Below are positions 48,099 through 58,387 of a DNA stretch of 64,000 bases, one piece after another (position 1 is the first letter of the stretch; each line of letters starts with the position of its first letter). A model generated the notes under the pieces. The model saw only the letters and a program-made list of their open reading frames with translations, was not told the origin of the DNA and did not search any database. This DNA comes from Puntigrus tetrazona. Its lineage: Eukaryota; Chordata; Actinopteri; Cypriniformes; Cyprinidae. Location of the stretch: the NCBI RefSeq assembly GCF_018831695.1, contig NC_056700.1, positions 25,112,879 through 25,176,878 on the forward strand, given 5' to 3'. Both the position numbers and the translations under genes were made by a program.

Positions 48099-49994
48099 CT
48101 AATTCTGTGACGGACAGAAACGCTCCTCTGAGTGCCACCTGAATAGGTGAATAGGTAGAGAAAAAGATGAAAATGTGAGTGTTGAACATAGATTTAGGGC
48201 ACATTGTGAAAAAAGATTGTTAAATATGTTGCACACGCTGTGTTTTCATGAATGTGAAAAATGAAACCATGTTAATACTAACATGTTCTTCTCAGAGCTG
48301 GTGTCTGTGCTCACTGTTGCTGGTAGGAATAGAAAATAAATGTCAAATTGAATTAAATGTTAAGATCGTTTGAATTACCTGGTTGTACAAAACTAAAGAA
48401 TAACAAGTAAAGACAACATGCACCGCATGAAAAAACTGAAAAAATGCTCAAAGACAATAAAACCAACTCTTTCATGCAGATAAACGTATGAAAACATGGA
48501 ATAAATCTTGTGAAAGAAAACATAAATCTTAATGTTTTTTATTTAATTATTAGAATAATATTAGAATTATTTTAAAAAGATAACACAAATCCTTCTGTGG
48601 TCACAACTGCTGTCAAATTAGAATTAAGAAAAGAATATAATTATAGTCTGGATTACCTGGTTTTGGTTCAGTCACAGCGAAAACAGAAACAGGATCTTCT
48701 AAAGCGGCATCAGAAACTGAAAAGATAGAGAACTATAGTCTTTTTCTCTCGACGGTCCAGCAACAAACACTGTGTGGATCTGATTAGTGAGTTTTACCAG
48801 TGACATGAAGTTCAACAGGAAGCTGCAGATCTCCTACAGAGCAGAAGTACCAGCCAGAATCAGTCAGTCTCAGTCCAGTCATCAGCACAGTGAAGGATCT
48901 TCTCCCATCATCATCACTGATCTGGACTGATGAACTCTGGGATGTGTCAGTCCTCCCCACTGTGTAACATCTCTCATCTTTATATCTGCACCACTGTTTA
49001 GTTTTATACTGATGTCCAAAACTGTAGAGACACTGAACACTGATATCTCCAGCTTCATGTCCAGATACACAACTGAACACATACACACACACGCAGTCAT
49101 GAGCATTGAAGAACAGAATTAGATTTATTTTCAGTTGAATGTGTAAGTCGTCTCATACCTGATTGAACTGTAAGCTGAAGCTGCTCTGTAACATCCACAT
49201 TAAATATCCATTCAATCTCCACGGCACACCAATAAGATCCAGTGTTTTCATACCGCAGGTTATTCATTGTAACAGTAAAGAAACTCTGATCTGTATTATC
49301 AATTACTGACACTTTTCCTTTGGTTTCATTAGCATATGCCAGAATAGAGCAGTAATTGTAGGCTCCTGTTGTATCAAAACACCAGTATTTCTTATGTTTT
49401 GCATATATCTTGTCATAATAACACGGAATAATGAATGATTCTCCAGTATGAACCGTTAACAGTCTGCTTGCTGGTCCTGTGCTGCATTCAGAACCTGGAT
49501 TAAAAAAAATATATTTATTCTATGCTGTTAGAAATAATGCATGCATGTATGCTTTTTAGCTCAAATGATCAATGCACATTAACTTTTTTATATGCATAAG
49601 GTAACATGCTGTATTTAATGCTTTTCATTTCTTTCAAACCGCTTTCCTACCTTCGCTGGGTCCATCTTCTTGGGCTGTGCTGAGAATCCTTTAGCCAATT
49701 TGATGTAAAAAATGACCAGCCTTTTAAAAATTCCTTGTAAATGTTTCAATATGATCACTATCTTGTCTTGTGTGAACTCTGTATAGCTAAAACCGTAAAC
49801 TCTGCACCTCATTGCAAGCATGGTAGACCCACTTCCACCGCAAAAGAGTGCTTTGTAAGTAATCTCCCTGATTTTAAAATACACTCAGACAGAGCATAGC
49901 ATTTTATACAGCAAAACATGTCAACTAACAAAAATTAAAAACACTTGCCTGTTATGAGCCACAGGAAAAACACAATGAGCTTCCTTAAACTCAC
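48099..49994 (-). pseudogene. PIGRL/CLM gene 9: secreted-type gene with several lesions
   Basis: Exons: 49949-49994 (signal peptide, but GTG where ATG is expected), 49159-49494 (Ig1), 48798-49072 (Ig2), 48657-48716 (stalk), 48283-48313 (linker), 48099-48138 (terminal, WHSEERFCPSQN and TAG). The Ig2 exon lacks 25 nt at its start compared with the other copies, which destroys the frame after Ig1. With the 25 nt restored the length is 813 nt. The first intron has a GC donor in a strong context (CAG|GCAAGT). Ig1 is a distinct type (starts SECSTGPASR) with the extra cysteine pair kept. No membrane exon. Confidence 0.8.
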
Positions 49995-50777
49995 GGTCCT
50001 TTTGTCTAAATGTTGCAATGTTTGTTATCTTCCCGCATCTTAATCACGTACTTTTTGTTTGTGGTGATACTACAGAAACAGCTTTACTCTTATCTCATTA
50101 TACAGCTTCTCTCTTTCTTATTCCATACGATCCTGGTCTTCCTGAATGATTGCAAATTCAGCAAAAATCATTGGTCTAGAATATTCTAATAAGAATTTAC
50201 TTAATTTGCAATGCAGTCAACAGTCAAGTGTTTCCTTCTTGAAGTTTCTGGGTATTAACGCCATTTCCTTCTCTAGTTCCCAGTAGTAGAATGACGGTCG
50301 GCCTCATTTATTTATATGTAGTAGGTGACAACCACAAAGATTTGAAAAGGACTTGATACAGGATGTAAATAAAGCACCATTACTGTAAAGAGGGTGATAA
50401 CCGATGATGCTTTTTATTATTTAAATGATGATAAAACACATGACAAGTGATTAAATAGTGTCTGTTATGGTAAGAAGTGAGATATGGACACATTCTCGGT
50501 GCTTCTGTATGTTTTTGTAAACATTCACACATCTTTCGCACATTTTCTGCACTGTTAGATATGAATAAAAACGTCCTAAACTCTGCACTCGTAAGGCTTC
50601 TGCTTACAGACAGAGGAATACATGACATAAAATATGCATTCAAATGAAAGCTGATCTTCTATTTAACTGTTACATGACAAATATTACCCCTGCCGCCTGT
50701 GGGACTCAAAGTGTCCATCAGTTTGCTTTTTTAATCTCCTTCGGCATCATGAATGTCCATGAGTTTGTTGTTTCCCA
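49995..50777. other. Region between gene 9 and pigr
   Basis: No gene recognised. It should hold the pigr 3' UTR (below 50778) and the gene 9 promoter. A purine-rich/pyrimidine-rich stretch lies near 50090-50130. Confidence 0.45.
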
Positions 50778-53700
50778 TCACTGGGAAACAGCTGGAGTGT
50801 TCAGGAAAATCAACGAGGCGTTCTTACAGTCTCCTTCTCTCCAAGGACACATCTGCAAACGGGTAAAACAGTATCAAATACAAACATTTTATCACAGTTG
50901 GACACCAGAGATAATCGTGAGCTCTGTATCTGAATAAATCTTTGAGGAGCACTTCATGTGTAATCTCTTGTTAAAGCATCTCCTTGAAATATTAGTTTCA
51001 AAATCATGCTTATGGCACACTGATTTCTAATGTGACGAATGGGTTATATTTCTTTCACAAACGTCTGCTCATTTTGTAGCATTTTCTTTATGGGAAAATT
51101 GTACATCTTTCAAATGCTTTATTAAAATTACATTTTTACTCTTTCCACATTTTTATTTGAAGTAATGTAATATATTTTTTAATGCTGACTGTAAGGTAAC
51201 CGAAAAAATGCACTGACTGTGAGATTATCGTTCACTTCATTCGTCCCTCTGTGTTTCTGCTTTTCCTCTGCAAAGTTAAGAAGCAAATTTATGCAGACAA
51301 AACAAAACTGAATGCACCATTTTTATTTTAAAGCTAAACGATGAACAAATACTTAATAGATATCTAAAAGACACAAAGATACTAGTTTGAGTAACTGCTG
51401 ACTCATCCATTCATTCAATGAATTTGTAAGAAAGTAAAAAACTACAAAAAATGTAAAAACGTACTAAACAGGTGTCGTAATTTCCAAATTGCCAAAAACG
51501 CCATCATGACCAAAAGCACGATCCCGCACACTACAAGAGGAGACTCCCAAACAGGACGACTGAAACAGATGTTTGTTTATATATGACATTCATAAGAAAT
51601 GAATATAGAGAAGTGTGCTGGTGTACATCAGAAGGTCACCTGTGAGGGTCATTCGAGCTCATTACAGATGGATTTCTGACTGTTGTCTTCAGAATCTGGA
51701 TGGGAGACGCTGTGCTCACTGGCATAAGAACAGAAATCAAATGCATTACGAGCAGAGATTATTTATGCAAAAAAATCAAACTACATCAGCAGTAGTTTTC
51801 TCCTTATTTGCACCATTCAGGCTCCTCTGTGTGACGTACGTGTTGTGGTTTGTGCTGTGACTGACACATGAACAGCCACCTGCTGCTGACCGGCTCCGCA
51901 CCAGTACCAGCCAGCGTCTCTCATCTCCAGCTGCTGTATCGTCACCGTGAACGTGCTGTCCCTGTCATCACGGATGAAGACTTTTCTGCTGTTGAATGTT
52001 CCTGCGGAGTCCGTCGCCACGCAGGAGTTCCAGTTCCCGCTGCGACACCACCGCTTCTCACTGGACCTGAAGAGAAGTCAATGATGTGATGGATTTGAAT
52101 ATTAAATCAGAAAAATGTGTCAGAGTTATTAATGTTACCTGAGGTTTTTACTGTAGAGACACTGCACAGTGACGCTGCTGCCTTCATCTGCACTCAGCAT
52201 ACTGCTCACCACTGACATGCCTGCAGCACAACCATCAGTCACACTCACTACAACACATTTTATTATGTGTTTTTCCCCCAGTATCAGTCTATACAGTACA
52301 CTATTCTGACAAAGCAAAAACAGAAGTGTCACAAATTTATTAAAGATAAAAAAAAACTAAAATAATTATGTTGCATAAGTATTCATACCCTTAACTAAAT
52401 ATTATGCGGAAGCATCTTCAGTCTCAAGTATTTTTTGTTTGATGAGACAAGCTTTGCTCATCAGCAATTTGGTAATTTTCTGATATTCGTCACCTCACCT
52501 GTTCACTTTTCAAGCTCTGTCAGGTTGGATGGGGGCAGATGCATATGTTCAGGTTTCTCCGGAAATATTTGATTGGGTTCAATCCCAGGTTATGTCTGGG
52601 TCACTCAAGGACATTCACAGAGTTGTCTATAAGCCACTCTTGCTGTGTGTTTAGGGTCATTGTCCTGTTGGCAGGTGAACCTTCTGCCCAGTCTGAGTTT
52701 CTGAAAGCTCTGGGCTGGGTTTCCTTTAAGGCTATCTCTATATTTCACTGCACTGAGCGATCCTCTCAGTCCCTGCTGCTGATAAACAGCCCCACAGCAT
52801 GAGGCTGACTCCAGCACACTTTACTTTTGGGATGGTACTCTGCAGGTGATGAGCAGAGCTGGGTTCATTCAAACATGATGCTTAGACTTGAGGTTCATCA
52901 GACCGGAGAATCTCGTGTCTCAGAGTCTCAGAGGTAACAATCTTGTGTCTCAGAGTCTCTTTTTTGCACATGTGTTTTCACGTGTCTTAACTGAGGACAG
53001 GATAGAGTCTCTCCGAACCACCATAAAGCCCAAATTGATCAATTGCTGCAGTGATGTTTGTCCTTCTGTAGATTTCTTCTATCTCCACACATGATCATGG
53101 AGCTCATCAGATGCAGTTTGGCAGGAGGCAAGATCTAGGAAGAGTCCTGGTTGTTTAAAACTTCTTCCATTAAAGTTAACAAAGACCAAAGCTTCTGTGA
53201 CCCTTCAGTGAAGCAAAAGTCTTTTGCGAACTCTTCCACAGATGTGTGGCTTAACGCAAACCAGACAGTTCTATTTGACCTCAATGCATGTTTTTTCTAA
53301 TGCTGTTAGACCTTTTATTAAGACGTGTGTGCCTTTCCAATCATACATATTCAACTGTATTTGCCACAGGTTTACGTCACCCTAAGCGTGTGAATACATG
53401 AGCTAAATGTCAACTGTCCCAGATAAGGGTACGAATACTTATGCGATGAAATTTGAATTTTGGAATTTGAAGCAGTTTCGCCACAGCACAAATATATTAA
53501 TCTCTAATAGCATGTTTATATTATTGTCTCTTTTGTCAATTAATATATCATTTTTGTAACAGTGCAAGTTTAATTAGTGTATAGATTTATGCATTTTCAG
53601 GTTTATAACGTTTGTAATGAGCTATACTTTCCCTCTTACCCTGAATGACGCTGATATGAAGCGAGGCGGTGCTGTCAGTCACCCACATTCCCCCGAGCTC

Positions 53701-55192
53701 CACCCCGCACCAGTACCAGCCCGAGTCCTCCTCCGTCAGCTCACGCATGCTGACGGTGAACACGTGCTGGGTGGGGTCGTCCGCGATCGTCACCCTTCCC
53801 TTCCCGGTAGGGGCCGAGTCCGGGTCATCGGTGCGAGCGAGGCTCGTGCAGAACTCTCTCATCCGGCCCTGACACCAGTACTTCACGTGACTGATGTACT
53901 GTGGGTTATAGTGACGGGACAGTCACGGAGCCGCCTTCCAGCACAGACACATCTCCTACAGTGCTCACTGTGCAGAGACAACCTGAAAGATACTCAGCAC
54001 TTCAATACAGACTACATTTCACGATTAACAATAGGACCTACATCCTTCTAGCAGACATGACAGTGCTAAGCAATCTTCCTGCAGATACAGGTCTTGCAGG
54101 GAATACATTTCCAGCATCCTGTCCATATGTTGGGCATAATAAAATGTTGCCTACACTTTATACGTCACATGAAGGATATAAGTAACTAGAATTATGAATT
54201 TAAATGCATAATATTTGAGTAACTGTATATGCGTAATATGCTGTAGCTAATATGAATGCAGTAAAACCATAAAATAATGAATATACTGTATGAATAGGAA
54301 AAAAGAAAACATCACCATATCGGAAATTCTGATACACCATATACATAAGCAGCAATAAAATGTAAGTCCATGATAATCAGTTCTGCAGCATTCTAATGTA
54401 TAGTGAAATACAAATGTATCATAACTTGATGTTAGAATTGTTGTTATTGACCTAAAAAAAAAAAGTGATCAAATTTTATAAAAAAAAATCATAAAGCCAG
54501 ACTGCTTCTGGTTTCATTTACACTCATAATAGCAATAAATAAATAATAAAATACTGAAAAACAGTAAGTAGTCCAATATTTTCAGTCACAATCAAAATAA
54601 ATTGCCATTATAAGGTAAAACCCGTAGATGTTTTATTTGATGAAATTATTGAAAATGAAACAATCAGTCTGTATTTGTGCATGAACAGGCCTGCTTTTCA
54701 CTGCCAGTTTATTTACTTTCAGTTTTTTATTTAACTAATGAAACCCAAAACATCCATCATCTGTAGTCCATCGGTCTCCAACGAGCAACAATCGAGCAGA
54801 AAAATCCTAATAACAAAATTATGTGTACATTCTGGTGACTCTTTTGAAAGTGAAAAAATATCATGTGTTTGGAAAAGTTGAGTTAATGGCAGGCTCTCAA
54901 AAGTACATTGAGGAATTGGGTCAGTGTTTTTCTCCCAATGAAAACTGCAGCTAGAAACGCTTTCATTCCGGGTTTTAACGGTTTCAAACGGTTCAATATA
55001 TTGTTCGAAGAGAAGTAGTATTCACGCATTTAGAAATTTTGCTGTAAAATGCTTGTAAACTCTAAACTCCTATGAACACAGCTTGGACAAATTCCTAACT
55101 AAATGAAGCAGTTTTCTTTTTCAACATCTGTTTTTGCAAAATGAAAGCTCACCTGGCAGAAGGGAAACAATAAAAAGTAGTAGAAGAGTCAT
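50778..55192 (-). pseudogene. pigr: Polymeric immunoglobulin receptor with one 2-nt frame lesion
   Basis: Eight exons: 55153-55192 (signal peptide MTLLLLFIVSLLP), 53640-53982 (Ig domain 1), 52139-52220 and 51840-52066 (Ig domain 2, split by an intron), 51640-51718 (stalk), 51465-51559 (membrane helix), 51218-51267 and 50778-50852 (tail, TGA). Domain 1 shows KYWCQGRMREFC and EEDSGWYWC; domain 2 shows RWCRSGNWNSC and RDAGWYWC, as in teleost pIgR with two Ig domains. Exon lengths sum to 991 nt. Two nt are missing where the first conserved cysteine codon should be (near 53920), and adding them gives 993 nt, 330 residues. The lesion may be real or an assembly error; all splice sites are intact. 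A Tc1-like copy lies in the domain 1/domain 2 intron. The known role of the family is epithelial transcytosis of polymeric antibody. Confidence 0.82.
52373..53444 (-). mobile_element. Decayed Tc1/mariner-like element in pigr intron
   Basis: Terminal inverted repeats GCATAAGTATTCATACCC and its near complement at 53427-53444. The minus-strand frame near 52610-52690 contains the transposase block CQQDNDPKHTA. The whole element is about 1.07 kb, with stops and deletions. Confidence 0.85.
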
Positions 55193-55484
55193 CGCTGAGG
55201 CTGTGACAATCCTATTCTTAAAGACAGTTGTTGTGAGAAGAAATATTTCTGCGTTCGCTCTCACTTCCTTCGGCCCTAAACTACGTCCAGATGTGGGAGC
55301 TCGTTTTAACCATTTGTGCTCCACGCTGCAACTGTGTTCAGTGCAGTATTGATATATAAACACCGGACAGAGTGGAATAAAAGAAAAGTTCTTCAAAATT
55401 TTATTTTTAAATATATCTCAGACAGATAGATTCAATGTGCTTAGCTAGATTCGTCGTGCAATAAAAAAAACAACACAGGACCAC
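55193..55484. promoter_or_regulatory. pigr upstream region / dad1 downstream flank
   Basis: Short spacer between the pigr start codon and the presumed 3' end of dad1. It must carry the pigr promoter; no clear core element was identified. Confidence 0.35.
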
Positions 55485-55704
55485 TGAACTGTTTTAAAGG
55501 CATTTATTTCTGTTTCACCAGCTTTCAGAGAGTTTTACAAAAGTAGAAAAAAAAAATTAAGGAACAAGACAAGAACTTATCATAAATGACAATTCTGTCA
55601 AAACGAATATTAACATTGAGAGCTCTGCAAACAGTTGTGTGTGTGTGTGTGTGTTTGTAGTTGTTCAGCACTTGAGCTGAAGCGTTTGGTCTTCATATCT
55701 GTGA
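55485..55704 (-). other. dad1: Probable dad1 3' UTR exon
   Basis: A strong acceptor (T-rich tract then CACAG at about 55700) and AATAAA on the minus strand near 55503 suggest a non-coding last exon. It would be spliced from a GT donor just after the dad1 stop codon (near 56589). Confidence 0.4.
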
Positions 55705-56609
55705 AAAAAAAACAAGATCCATCAGAGCTGGCTGCAAAATACCAGATTAGCTCGAAAAAAATGCAAAATACCAGATTAGCTTGAGAAAAGAAAGTCATAG
55801 AAAATACATTTATAGTCCATTAAAAAAAATGTCTATCTTCCTAATGCTCCAGTAATTTGTCCCATTATGGATGTAGATGATTTAGCAAAATATTATGTAC
55901 AGTGCATGACTGACATTGAATTTATTGATGGCCATAACAAGTAATAAAACACAGAAACACGTTACATTAGAAGCAATTAATGGTTAAATGAATCGCTATG
56001 AAAAAAGACTTGTTGATTGTGTGATCCTATTATAGCAGTGAGAACAATGGAAAGCAAATCTTCTGAAATACAGTTTTACACTCAAGTTGGACTCATATGA
56101 CTTAAATAATAAATACCAAAAAAACTGAATACAGCATAAATCAGCTTTAATAAGACTTAAAGATTAGGACTCATTGTGTGACATTTCTAGCGCTGTCAAA
56201 AAAAGCAGCTTCCAGCACTTAAAACATAATTAAATCCAAACAGATGCAAACTAATCGGCCAATGATGATCATTTTAATAATTGGCATATACTTGCTTTGG
56301 CGATATATATTGAATCACAAATAAAAGGGTCTTTGCAGTGATTAAAAATGGCAAAAAAATTTAACTGATCAACTTCGTCTTGAAAACGTGAATGCAAAAT
56401 GTGAAATAATTTAATAATTTTAGGCGATTGTGTGCAACTGAACATTTCATTGCACAAAAATGTATACGTGACACAAAGAAGGATTCATTATCTGTCAGCT
56501 ACAGAGTTATTAGAGAATTTTTTTTAAAACTGAGCAAACAGTTTACAGTGTATTTAAAAAGACTGATGGGGTGTTACTGGTACACACACCTGCTGTAAGA
56601 GGCTCTCAT

Positions 56610-57404
56610 TCAACCAACAAAATTGACAACCACTAGATGCAGGACCGTGTGAGCGAAGAGGAAATCAGCAAATGCTCTCTCAGGAGACACGGTCAGGAAA
56701 TCTCTTTTATTCTGAGGGTTGATCTGGATGCGAAGACAAACTGAAGACAGAACATAAAAACACAAATGATCAACATACATGTTCATATCAACATACATTA
56801 GCTGAAGTTAAAGTGGCTGAAAATTACAGAGAATAATAGATGCTATTTATCATTTTTGATCACCATAACATATGCGCATACGTACTTTTTAAGTAGTTTT
56901 ATGTCTGCTTATAACACTTAATTTTAAATAAAACTAAATAAAGCAAATAGGCATTTACTTTAGTTACAAATAAACTTAAAGTGTATGTACACATATACAT
57001 TAAATGTTATACATTATCTTAAAGGTACGGTTTAAAAAACAGCAATAAAATTATGCCTTTTAACGTCCAAGAAGCCTTTACTCTTATTATAAAGGGAGTT
57101 TGGGAATGTATACATTTAACGAGTTTACGATACTAAATTTGAACCAAAATCACTTCTGATTCTCGCCACATATGATTAAATAAGCGTTAATACCGGCCAG
57201 TATGAAGGATCCCACACACGAAATGAACCCAGACAAGAAGCTGTTGAAGGGGAACGTTCCCACCAGCAGACAGTACAGGAACTGGAACACTCCGGTCAGC
57301 AGAATATACAGCAGATACGCGTCGATCGTCTTCAGCTTAGTCGGCGTGCTGCTCCTGTACTCCTCCACAAAACGCGATATAACGGAAAACACCGAATTCG
57401 ACAT
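56610..57404 (-). CDS. dad1: DAD1, subunit of the oligosaccharyltransferase complex
   Basis: Two coding exons: 57194-57404 and 56610-56740, phase 1, 342 nt, 113 residues, the usual DAD1 length. The protein starts MSNSVFSVISRFVEEY and contains the near-invariant stretches DAYLLYILLTG, LLVGTFPFNSFLSGFISCVG and RIQINPQNK, ending NFVG. DAD1 is an ER membrane protein of the N-glycosylation oligosaccharyltransferase, with three hydrophobic segments visible. The reading frame is intact, in contrast to its neighbours pigr and abhd4. It is divergently arranged with abhd4, 575 bp apart. Confidence 0.97.
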
Positions 57405-57978
57405 GATATCTGCAGGAACTGCGCACAGAAAGCCACGAAATCAAGCAGCAGGGAAATGAATGACGTGTAAGAGAGAGACAGATGTGCGTCTTCTAAACGC
57501 TCCCCGACGCAACGGCAGGTGAATTTTAGTTCCGGTGCTTGTGAAACGTTCGATGCGAAAAAATTGATTCTAGTCACACATTCCTCACAGTATGCTTTTA
57601 CAGAGGTTTACAGAGGCTTTTAATTGTTGAATTCTAAAATGCATCATTTATTCACGTTTTTCCATTCCAAAACCACATTACTCGATTATTCCTTATCACC
57701 TTAATAGCGCGCCGACGGCTTGAAACTTTGACATTTCGTTACAAATACGTTCACAAATTAAGATGAAAGTTGTCTCGTGACACTTCACCCACTTCTTTTA
57801 TTTCTGTGACGCGGCTCCTTTAAAGGCGCTGACGTCAGCGTTACAAAACACAAACACGGGCCTTTTAAAAGTGACGGTCTGTCTGTTTATGTGACAGATC
57901 CGGTAGCGAATACAGCCGTCCGAAGAAGCGTTATGTCAGTCTGTTCTTGTGGAGTTTTCCCGTACCGTACTGATACTA
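57405..57978. promoter_or_regulatory. Divergent dad1/abhd4 promoter with a full CRE
   Basis: The 574-bp gap between the two start codons contains the perfect cAMP-response palindrome TGACGTCA at 57830-57837 within a GC-richer stretch (57800-57900). This is typical of a housekeeping bidirectional promoter. Confidence 0.6.
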
Positions 57979-58309
57979 ATGTCTCCTACAAACGCCGATG
58001 CAATGCAAGACGAGACTGACACCGAGTGAGTATCTGAATATACCATCATATGATACTAGACCCTTGAGATGCGAGTCTCTCACGACGTTTCCTGTTTTTA
58101 TGAAACAAGCTGCGCGTTTAACATATCGCATGTAACATTCAGAATCCATGCAGTGAGGGAAATAGGGTAATACATTAATACTGGGCCTGTCATGGTTTGT
58201 TCAGGATGGTCTCATAACGTTATGCAAAGTCATGCTGGGCTATTACATCATATATACTTATGGCTCGGTTTATGTACTAAATAACATTTACAATCATTTG
58301 CAACTTATT

Positions 58310-58313
<4 letters not shown>

Positions 58314-58342
<29 letters not shown>

Positions 58343-58351
58343 CTCTGCCTC

Positions 58352-58387
<36 letters not shown>
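58314..58387. repeat. (TG)n microsatellite in abhd4 intron 1
   Basis: TG tract interrupted once by CTCTGCCTCTGC. Confidence 0.9.

Noticed and set aside
53617..54051. 144-residue plus-strand frame
   Set aside because: Antisense to the pigr Ig domain 1 exon; the minus-strand frame carries all domain motifs.
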